NCBI GenBank assembly: GCA_022704725.1
Contig: JAKJFV010000052.1
Span: 1 to 8,561, forward strand
DNA: 8,561 nucleotides
Direction: 5' to 3'
Source of the DNA: Spirochaetota bacterium
Lineage (GTDB): Bacteria > Spirochaetota > Spirochaetia > Treponematales > Treponemataceae
Shown: piece by piece, positions 1 to 5,736 of the stretch
Layout: each line of letters opens with the position of its first letter
Position numbering within the stretch: the stretch's first letter is position 1
The notes under the pieces: model-generated
What the model was told of the DNA's origin: nothing
Database searches by the model: none
What the model saw: only the letters and a program-made list of their open reading frames with translations
Position numbers and translations under genes: made by a program

Positions 1-760
1 ACTAACAGAACCGCAGCCGGAAGAGACAGCGTCAGCCGCAGGTGAGGATATTTCCATTAATTTAGACATACCGGAAGTTAATTATGTAAACTCTCAAAAT
101 AAATTCAGAATGCTGGAATACGACGGGGAAGTACTCGATGTGACTTTCAATAAAGAAGGCGGTATTGCTTCAAAGGTTTTAGCCGAAGGAAAAAGAGTCG
201 TTATTAAAAGCTATGATTCCTTAATGAGAGTAATTGAGCATGCAGTTTTTTCTCAGGAAACCGGAAAAAATCTGCTTACAAAAAAAATAACTTTTTTATA
301 TGACGAAAAATCCCAATTTCCTGCAGAAAGCACCGAGATTGATTATGTACGTAATGAAAAAATACATTGTAATTACAACAATGATGGTTTTGTCATTTTT
401 AAAAAGATGTATACAGGAAGCTATGCTTTGAGTTTGTCTCAAATCGGGGAAGATACATTAAAACTGCAGGAAAAGTATTCGTATGATGATAAGAATAGAA
501 TAACAGAATACGTAAAAAAATCTGATACTGGCGAAATAAGGGAAGTAAACTTTTATACCAAGGAATTTCCTAACCCCGATAAAAAATTATTTATAGATTC
601 TGTATTGCGCGAAGAAATTACTTATGCTGATGAGCAGTCTTATACAAAAATAACGTATTTTGATGATAATCAAAGCGTCTCAGCCGTGTATGTAAACGGC
701 ATTAAAAAAGAAGAATTGTTTAAAAACGGTTCTAAAGTAATACGGAGAACTCAATATTGA
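1..760 (+). CDS. Hypothetical protein, 3' part (5' end outside window)
   Basis: I do not recognise this protein. The frame is open from the window edge (first complete codon at base 2), giving about 252 visible residues. An ATG at 110 exists but has no Shine-Dalgarno sequence, and the 36 codons before it are open and coding-like, so the gene starts upstream. The first visible stretch is acidic and rich in Glu, Pro, Ala and Thr, like a linker. The rest alternates short charged and aromatic segments (for example YDDKNRITEY and ITYFDDNQSVSAVYVNG), suggesting repeated beta-hairpins loosely like YD or MORN-type units; this is an impression, not a family assignment. No membrane segment is visible. 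Codons are richer in AAA, GAA and TTT than in the following genes. It ends with a TGA that overlaps the TTG start of the first permease, so it probably belongs to the Lol operon and may act in the envelope. Confidence 0.75.
   Translation, partial: LTEPQPEETASAAGEDISINLDIPEVNYVNSQNKFRMLEYDGEVLDVTFNKEGGIASKVLAEGKRVVIKSYDSLMRVIEHAVFSQETGKNLLTKKITFLYDEKSQFPAESTEIDYVRNEKIHCNYNNDGFVIFKKMYTGSYALSLSQIGEDTLKLQEKYSYDDKNRITEYVKKSDTGEIREVNFYTKEFPNPDKKLFIDSVLREEITYADEQSYTKITYFDDNQSVSAVYVNGIKKEELFKNGSKVIRRTQY
744..747 (+). promoter_or_regulatory. Ribosome binding site for the TTG-started permease
   Basis: GGAG lies nine bases before the TTG at 757 and inside the end of the preceding gene. It supports the unusual TTG start, which shares its last two bases with the upstream TGA stop (TTGA overlap). 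No ATG occurs before the conserved first membrane segment except at codon 30, which would remove the N-terminal cytoplasmic part. Confidence 0.6.
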
Positions 761-2058
761 AAAAAATAAAAGCAACCTCATTGCGCTGGGTTTTTTATGT
801 TTCTCAGAGATTCTCAAGAATCGATCAAAGATCGCGGTTTGCAATGACCAGTGTATTGCCTGCCGTGGGTATTGGCTTCGGTGTTATGGCCTTAATTATA
901 ATACTTTCTGTTATGAACGGTTTTCAGCTTGAATCTATTGAAAGTATTTTAGAGATCAGTTCCTATCACATAAGAGCAATTCCGGACAGTGATGAAGATT
1001 CTGTTTCTTTATTGAATCAGTCATTACAAGAACCAATGATAACAAGTATAAATCCTTTTTATGAAGCCCAAGGTCTTTTAGTAGGAAGGAACGGACGGCA
1101 AAGCGCCGCTCTTATTAGAGCTATTGATCATCGTCAAATGTATAATGATGAAGGCTTTGCAAAGCAGCTGCAGATTTATTCTGGGAATTTTGATTTATAT
1201 ACATCCCGTTCCATCGTGCTGGGGAGCACCTTAGCACGAAATCTCGGATTACGAGTCGGAGATTCTGTAAATATTCTTGCATTATCAGGCGGTGCTGATG
1301 TTGACTTGTTTTCAGAAAACAGAGTTTTCACGGTTACCGCTTTATTTTCATGCGGGTACGGCGACATTAATGCAGCTTTTGCTTTTATTCCCTTTGAGGA
1401 CGGCAAAGAATTATTTGGTAAAAACGCTGTTCCGACATATGGTATAAAGATCAGCAATAAAGATCATGATGAAAGGGTAATGCAAAAACTTAGTACAGCT
1501 CTCGATTCTGTTCACTTTGAATCCTGGCGTACTTTTAACCGCTCGTTTTTCGGCGCCCTTCGGGTGGAGAAAAATATTCTTATGATGCTTGCCCTGCTTA
1601 TCTTTGTTGTAGTTGCGGTAAATATTTTTAACGGAATGAGAAGAATGGTATACGAGAGGAGAGAAGAGATCTGTGTATTAAGCGCTTTAGGATCCTCTTC
1701 CGGTAATATTCAGCTTATTTTTATTATGCAGGGATTAATTATAGGTCTTTCCGGCGCCGTTCCAGGGCTTATTCTCGGATTGTTTATGAGTGTTAATATT
1801 GATGAGGTGTTTACCCTGATTGCAAAGGCAAGTTATTTTTTTCAATACATGAGTGCTTCATTATTTAATCCTGAATCATTGTCTTATATTATAAGAAACT
1901 CAACATATTCATTTTATGCAGGAATCCCTGCGAGGGTCTATGTCAATGAGGTCGTTTTCATTACCTTATTCGGTCTGCTTTCTGCTGTGAGTGCAGCCTG
2001 GCTTGCAAGTACAAAGGTTTTATCTTTTAAAATAGCGGAGGTCTTACGCGATGAATGA
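757..2058 (+). CDS. Lipoprotein-release ABC transporter permease, LolC/LolE type (first copy)
   Basis: Inner-membrane permease of a Lol-type exporter, which in the known family lifts mature lipoproteins out of the inner membrane and hands them to the carrier LolA. The 433 residues have the family layout: one membrane helix at about 32-54 containing the family-typical SVMNGFQ, a large periplasmic MacB-like domain at about 60-265, then three helices at about 272-293, 319-345 and 396-416 forming the FtsX domain. The cytoplasmic loop YERREEICVLSALGSS (about 299-314) is where such permeases contact the ATPase. Length is close to that of LolC/LolE (about 400-415). The start is TTG. It overlaps the ATPase gene by 8 bases and shares a SSYHI motif after helix 1 with the second permease, so the two are divergent paralogues. 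Which one corresponds to LolC and which to LolE cannot be decided here. The family call is strong; lipoprotein as substrate is inferred from family and gene order. Confidence 0.9.
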   Translation: MKKIKATSLRWVFYVSQRFSRIDQRSRFAMTSVLPAVGIGFGVMALIIILSVMNGFQLESIESILEISSYHIRAIPDSDEDSVSLLNQSLQEPMITSINPFYEAQGLLVGRNGRQSAALIRAIDHRQMYNDEGFAKQLQIYSGNFDLYTSRSIVLGSTLARNLGLRVGDSVNILALSGGADVDLFSENRVFTVTALFSCGYGDINAAFAFIPFEDGKELFGKNAVPTYGIKISNKDHDERVMQKLSTALDSVHFESWRTFNRSFFGALRVEKNILMMLALLIFVVVAVNIFNGMRRMVYERREEICVLSALGSSSGNIQLIFIMQGLIIGLSGAVPGLILGLFMSVNIDEVFTLIAKASYFFQYMSASLFNPESLSYIIRNSTYSFYAGIPARVYVNEVVFITLFGLLSAVSAAWLASTKVLSFKIAEVLRDE

Positions 2059-2746
2059 GTCTGATTCAAATGTACTCACTATACAGGGTTTGGAAAAAAC
2101 CTACCGCGATGCAGTTTCCGGTGAATCTTTAACAATCATAAAAGATCTTGATATGAGGGTTCCTGCTAAATCAAAAATTGTTATTCTCGGCGAAAGCGGA
2201 TGCGGTAAAAGTACCTTACTAAATATTATTGGAGGGCTTGATTCTGCAACCGGAGGTTTTATTCAATGCGGGCAATATACAATATCTGCTATGAATGAAG
2301 AACACTTAACAGAATTCCGCTCAAAGTATTTAGGCCTTATTTTTCAATTTCATTACCTTTTAAAAGACTTCAGTGCTTTGGAAAATGTATTTCTTCCTGC
2401 CTATATGGCCGGTCTTCCAAAAAAGCAGGCTATGGAAAGAGCTTTAACACTTCTGCAGGATGTAGGTTTATCCCACCGCCTTCATCACATTCCTTCACAG
2501 CTTTCAGGAGGTGAACGTCAGCGGGCTGCAGTTGCCCGTGCACTTGTAAACGATCCTCAAATAATTCTTGCAGATGAGCCGACGGGTAATCTTGATCCCT
2601 CTAATTCGGGTGTTATAAGTAGTCTCTTGTTTTCTATGGTAGAAAAATATGGTAAAACCCTCCTGCTTGTGACACATGATCACGACCTGGCATCTCAAAG
2701 TGATGCCGCTTATAAGCTGCACGGCGGAAAACTGGAACTTCTATGA
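2051..2746 (+). CDS. lolD: Lipoprotein-release ABC transporter ATP-binding protein LolD
   Basis: Cytoplasmic ATPase that powers the two flanking permeases. All ABC signatures are intact in the 231 residues: Walker A GESGCGKST at 47-55, Q-loop glutamine at 99, signature LSGGERQR at 151-158, Walker B IILADEP at 171-177, D-loop around GNLD at 179-182, and H-loop histidine at 209. The segment QFHYLLKDFSALENV (about 99-113) closely resembles the matching LolD stretch in E. coli, which favours LolD over MacB or FtsE. Length matches the family (about 230). GGAGGT at 2037-2042 lies eight bases before the ATG, inside the end of the upstream permease gene. The gene overlaps its upstream neighbour by 8 bases and its downstream neighbour by an ATGA junction, so translation of all three subunits is probably coupled. 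Confidence 0.93.
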   Translation: MNESDSNVLTIQGLEKTYRDAVSGESLTIIKDLDMRVPAKSKIVILGESGCGKSTLLNIIGGLDSATGGFIQCGQYTISAMNEEHLTEFRSKYLGLIFQFHYLLKDFSALENVFLPAYMAGLPKKQAMERALTLLQDVGLSHRLHHIPSQLSGGERQRAAVARALVNDPQIILADEPTGNLDPSNSGVISSLLFSMVEKYGKTLLLVTHDHDLASQSDAAYKLHGGKLELL

Positions 2747-4065
2747 AAACTGCCGCATCAATTCTTTTTGCATTTAGAATGCTTATTCCTAAGCATAAAA
2801 CTCCTTCAAACGCCCGCAAAAGCATGGCTGGAGCTGTTATCTGTGTTGCGTTAAGTCTCATACCTCTCGTTGTCGTTCTTGTTGTTGCAGACGGAATGAT
2901 CGAAGGTATTACCGACAGAATTGTCGGTTTGTCGAGTTATCATATTCAAATAGAACATAGAAATAATTCAATTCAGGCAAATTCTCCAATAGATGAACTT
3001 AAAGATATTTCCAAACAGATGAGAGAACTGACCGGCGTGCTTAGTGCTTCTGCAGAAATCCAGGGTGTTGCCCTTGGCTCAGGTAAAAAGGGAAGAACCG
3101 GAATTACTGTCCGCGCTGTAGAAAATTCTGTGTTTACTGATAATAATGCTTTTAAAACCTATTTTTCTTTGGTGCAGGGTTCAATGTCGTTAGACGGCGG
3201 GAAAAATGCGCTTATTGGGGAAAAAACTGCTAAGAATCTTGGTATAGGAGCTGGAGATTCCTTTTACATCATAAGTTCTTCGGTATCTGCCTCAGGTTTA
3301 GTAATTCCCAAACTTTCTATTTTCAAGGTTTCAGGAATAATTTCAAGCGGGTATCAGGAATTGGATTCTCTTTGGGTTTTTATTCCTCTTGAATATGCAT
3401 TTGATGTTTTTTCAACATCAAATGTTCAGATGATTGTAGGGATTGAAACTTTATCACCTTTTACAGAAGAAATTTACGAAGTATATAATACCGTTGATGA
3501 TGTACTGCCTCTGACAGACACTGCCTATATGTGGAATGAGCTGAATACAGCACAATATGAAAATTATGCTTCTACAAAGATGCTCCTTCTGCTTGTTATG
3601 TTTTTAATTGTACTTGTTGCATCTGTCAATGTGTCTTCGGCCCTCGTAATGCTTGTAATGGAACGCAGAAAAGAGATTGCTATTTTAAAAAGCGTGGGGG
3701 CCTCTGGGGCAGGCATAAGCATTTCGTTCCTTCTTATTGGAACATGTATAGGCGGTTCCGGTGTTATACTCGGTATACCGCTGGGTCTGGTGTGTGCAGT
3801 AAATGTCAATGAAATTATTGTTCTATTTGAAAAAATAGTTAACTTTTTCATGTATTTTGTGTATAGTATAATAGAAAAGGAAGGTTATAAAGCTGTTCAG
3901 GTCCTTGATCCTGAATTTTATTTAGCAAAGGTTCCGGTTACCGTTCCATTTATTGAGCTGTTTTTAATAGCCTGTGTAACGATGTGCCTGTCTCTTGCTG
4001 TATCCCTTTTCCCGGCTATACGCGCAGGTAAAGAAAAACCGCTTTCAATTCTGCGGAAGGTATAG
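2743..4065 (+). CDS. Lipoprotein-release ABC transporter permease, LolC/LolE type (second copy)
   Basis: Second permease subunit of the same Lol-type complex. The 440 residues show a helix at about 26-50, a periplasmic domain at about 55-275, then helices at about 279-305, 326-352 and 403-425. The ATPase-contact loop is MERRKEIAILKSVGAS (about 306-321), with the ERRKEI and GA features common to FtsX-domain permeases. The VMNGF-like motif after helix 1 is changed to VADGM, but SSYHI at 64-68 aligns with the same motif in the first permease. A stretch of about 50 residues between helices 3 and 4 (355-402) is aromatic and hydrophobic at its start. The ATG overlaps the lolD TGA (ATGA) and has only a weak Shine-Dalgarno sequence, so translation probably depends on coupling. 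mcsA follows after 17 bases with no terminator. Assignment to LolC or LolE is undecided. Confidence 0.88.
   Translation: MKTAASILFAFRMLIPKHKTPSNARKSMAGAVICVALSLIPLVVVLVVADGMIEGITDRIVGLSSYHIQIEHRNNSIQANSPIDELKDISKQMRELTGVLSASAEIQGVALGSGKKGRTGITVRAVENSVFTDNNAFKTYFSLVQGSMSLDGGKNALIGEKTAKNLGIGAGDSFYIISSSVSASGLVIPKLSIFKVSGIISSGYQELDSLWVFIPLEYAFDVFSTSNVQMIVGIETLSPFTEEIYEVYNTVDDVLPLTDTAYMWNELNTAQYENYASTKMLLLLVMFLIVLVASVNVSSALVMLVMERRKEIAILKSVGASGAGISISFLLIGTCIGGSGVILGIPLGLVCAVNVNEIIVLFEKIVNFFMYFVYSIIEKEGYKAVQVLDPEFYLAKVPVTVPFIELFLIACVTMCLSLAVSLFPAIRAGKEKPLSILRKV
3845..3872 (+). promoter_or_regulatory. Weak candidate internal promoter ahead of mcsA
   Basis: TTTTCA (3845-3850) and a perfect TATAAT (3867-3872) are separated by 16 bases, inside the second permease gene and about 210 bases before mcsA. 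It could give mcsA-mcsB-clpC a separate transcript. The region is AT-rich coding sequence, where such matches arise by chance, so this is only a candidate. Confidence 0.2.
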
Positions 4066-4072
4066 CTCATTT

Positions 4073-4076
4073 GGAG
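4073..4076 (+). promoter_or_regulatory. Ribosome binding site deciding the mcsA start
   Basis: GGAG lies six bases before ATG 4083. An upstream in-frame TTG at 4071 overlaps this site and has no site of its own. The ATG start also gives MKCDIC, with the first zinc-binding pair right at the N terminus as in known McsA proteins. Confidence 0.8.
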
Positions 4077-4082
4077 CTTATT

Positions 4083-4619
4083 ATGAAATGCGATATATGT
4101 CATGAAAAAGATGCAATTGTTTTTATCCGTCAGGTGAACGGTTCTTCTGTAAATGAACTTCACCTTTGTACCGATTGCGCACGAGTCCGCGGATTTTCTG
4201 CTGAAGAATCAAAAATTGAAATGTCTTTAGGTAATTTATTATCAGGCTTAGTAGATACCGGTCTCAATCAACATGCAAAAAATCGAGCTTGTACTGTTTG
4301 CGGTCAGCTTTTAAAGGATATTATTGATAATAAAAGAGCCGGGTGTCCGGAGTGTTATGAGAATTTTAAAAAAGAAATAGCTGCTCAGCTTCGTTCAGAC
4401 GGTATTGACGGAGAGTATTCAGGTTCTTATCCCAGGCAGCTTGCATATTTTAAGTCATCTTTGACCGACAGAATGATGCTTCAGTCAAAACTGGAAAAAG
4501 CGATCAGCGAAGAAGACTACGAAAAGGCAGCTGTGTATAGGGACAGACTCAGGGTCCTTGAAAAAAACGGCGTACTTAGTGCAGATTCTGATCACAGTGA
4601 AGGATCCGCCCATGAATAA
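4083..4619 (+). CDS. mcsA: McsA-type zinc-finger and UVR-domain protein
   Basis: In Firmicutes McsA activates the arginine kinase McsB and works with ClpC. This 178-residue protein has the family architecture: four CxxC pairs at C3/C6, C29/C32, C70/C73 and C88/C91, enough for two zinc sites, then a UVR motif at about 127-160 (core EDYEKAAVYRDRL at 144-156) expected to form a helical hairpin. Length matches McsA (about 185). The acidic, His-containing tail is not conserved. GGAG at 4073 supports the ATG at 4083. The gene follows the permease by 17 bases and overlaps the mcsB homologue by 8 bases, so McsA and McsB are probably made together. Because the McsB partner appears catalytically dead, this McsA may serve as a scaffold or ClpC adaptor rather than a kinase activator; that is inference. 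Many genomes carry such proteins labelled only 'UvrB/UvrC motif-containing protein'. Confidence 0.88.
   Translation: MKCDICHEKDAIVFIRQVNGSSVNELHLCTDCARVRGFSAEESKIEMSLGNLLSGLVDTGLNQHAKNRACTVCGQLLKDIIDNKRAGCPECYENFKKEIAAQLRSDGIDGEYSGSYPRQLAYFKSSLTDRMMLQSKLEKAISEEDYEKAAVYRDRLRVLEKNGVLSADSDHSEGSAHE
4601..4604 (+). promoter_or_regulatory. Ribosome binding site deciding the mcsB start
   Basis: AGGA (within GAAGGA) lies seven bases before ATG 4612. The frame is open further upstream to a TTG at 4558, but that codon has no site and lies deep inside mcsA. With the ATG start, residue numbers agree with Bacillus/Geobacillus McsB at several conserved places, for example R86 and R125. Confidence 0.8.
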
Positions 4620-5718
4620 ACCCGACAGCCGGTCTCCGCAGACAACTCAGGATGCCTGGTATTCATATCCGGGTAAGGAAAACGATGTTGTATTATCGAC
4701 AAGAGTGCGGTTGGCCCGCAATCTTGCAAGTTTTCCCTTTCCTCATGCATTCCGCTCAGATGATGCTCAGCGGGTCAAATCGCTGGTTTTTGATTCATTT
4801 TCTCAGATGGATCCTGATCAAAAGTATCAGTCTCTTGCAGTAAAAAATCTTGATCCCCTTGGGCAGAGAATCCTTTCGGAAAGAGGCGTTATAAGCCCGG
4901 AGACAGCCTCTTCTCCCATGGCAGGTGTAATTGTAAGAAATGACGGCAAAATAGCATGTACCGTGAATACTTCCGATCATGTAAGAATTTCAGCATTTGT
5001 AACTGGTCTAAATGCTCAAACTGCATATACCTTATGTAAGGATGTTGACGATAATCTTCAAAATACGCTTCAGTTTTCGGCTTCAAAAGAATTCGGCTTT
5101 TTAACATCTTCCTTGGGCGACTGCGGAAGCGGTATGAAAATTTCTGTTCTTGTACATCTTCCGTCAATTTCTGCAGCCGGCTTCCTTGACAGAATATTTA
5201 AAGACCTCATGGCAAAAGCATATGTTATAAGCGGCTTCTATGGAGCAGGAAATGACTCGGGCTCGTCGCTCGGTTCATATTACCAAATAAGCACCAGTAA
5301 TTCATTTACCGGCAGTGAAATTTCTCAGATTGATGAGCTGTCGTTAGTCATTAAACATATTGCAGAATTTGAACGCAAGACACGTAAGGAACTTGCCGAT
5401 AATAGACCTACAAGTGTTAGAGACCAGGTATACCGGGCGCTGGCGTTGGTAAAGTACTCACGCTTCATTGGAAGCAGGGAAGGGGTAGATCTTATTTCCC
5501 GGATTAAGTGGGGCTCCGATGCAGGTATTTTAAGCGGTATAGAAAATTCTGAATTATTTGCACTGCTTTATCGTATACAAACTGCTCATCTTCAGTATGT
5601 TATAAGAACAAGCGAGTTAAAATACGAAAAGGATGTTGTTTCAGAAGAGAAGAAAATTGAAAGACTTCGTTCTCTTATAATTCAGGAAGCGGTTGCCAAG
5701 GTTCAGCTGACAGCATAA
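4612..5718 (+). CDS. mcsB: McsB-family protein (phosphagen kinase fold), predicted inactive arginine kinase
   Basis: McsB of Firmicutes phosphorylates arginines on proteins to mark them for ClpCP. This 368-residue homologue (Bacillus McsB 363) keeps the fold landmarks: VVLSTRVRLARN at 26-37, an LGQR segment with R86, DHVR at 122-125, LTS at 164-166 and VLVHLP near 180. Compared with the Bacillus/Geobacillus sequence as I remember it, key residues are replaced: the NEEDH block is NTSDH at 119-123 (catalytic E121 is S), the reactive cysteine C167 is S, R176 is K, R207 is S, and catalytic E212 is A with a 3-residue insertion after it. R31 (for R29), R86 and R125 remain. The C-terminal RDxxRA phospho-arginine pocket is KDVVSE at 340-345. 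Family membership is clear. Loss of kinase activity is inferred; the gene is intact, with no frameshift or internal stop, so the protein is probably kept as a partner of McsA/ClpC. It overlaps mcsA by 8 bases and precedes clpC by 18. Automatic annotation as 'protein arginine kinase' would be misleading. Confidence 0.87.
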   Translation: MNKPDSRSPQTTQDAWYSYPGKENDVVLSTRVRLARNLASFPFPHAFRSDDAQRVKSLVFDSFSQMDPDQKYQSLAVKNLDPLGQRILSERGVISPETASSPMAGVIVRNDGKIACTVNTSDHVRISAFVTGLNAQTAYTLCKDVDDNLQNTLQFSASKEFGFLTSSLGDCGSGMKISVLVHLPSISAAGFLDRIFKDLMAKAYVISGFYGAGNDSGSSLGSYYQISTSNSFTGSEISQIDELSLVIKHIAEFERKTRKELADNRPTSVRDQVYRALALVKYSRFIGSREGVDLISRIKWGSDAGILSGIENSELFALLYRIQTAHLQYVIRTSELKYEKDVVSEEKKIERLRSLIIQEAVAKVQLTA

Positions 5719-5723
5719 GTATT

Positions 5724-5728
5724 GGAGG
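5724..5728 (+). promoter_or_regulatory. Ribosome binding site deciding the clpC start
   Basis: GGAGG lies eight bases before ATG 5737. An in-frame TTG at 5722 directly abuts this site and would make it part of the coding region, so the ATG is preferred. MKGLSSRAQ then matches the usual beginning of the Clp N-terminal domain. Confidence 0.85.
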
Positions 5729-5736
5729 CTTACAGT

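Noticed and set aside
280..287. Run of eight A in the first gene as a phase-variation tract.
   Set aside because: The gene is AT-rich with many short A and T runs; a single A8 is not enough evidence of switching.
110..760. ATG at 110 as the true start of the first gene.
   Set aside because: No Shine-Dalgarno sequence precedes it and the frame is open and coding-like back to the window edge.
1214..1239. TCGTGCT and AGCACGA inverted repeat, with TTAGCAC resembling half of a CIRCE heat-shock operator.
   Set aside because: It lies inside the first permease coding region, the arms do not match the CIRCE partner GAGTGCTAA, and no promoter is near.
4560..4619. A run of seven A at 4561-4567 followed by an open McsB frame could allow slippage and an McsA-McsB fusion.
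   Set aside because: Loss of one A would indeed fuse the frames, but the ordinary 8-base overlap with a good ribosome site for mcsB explains the arrangement and no stimulating structure is visible.
5419..5436. RDQVYRA at McsB residues 270-276 looks like the RDxxRA phospho-arginine motif.
   Set aside because: It aligns with an internal EDRVYRS segment in Bacillus McsB as I recall it, about 70 residues before the true pocket motif, so it does not show that the pocket is intact.
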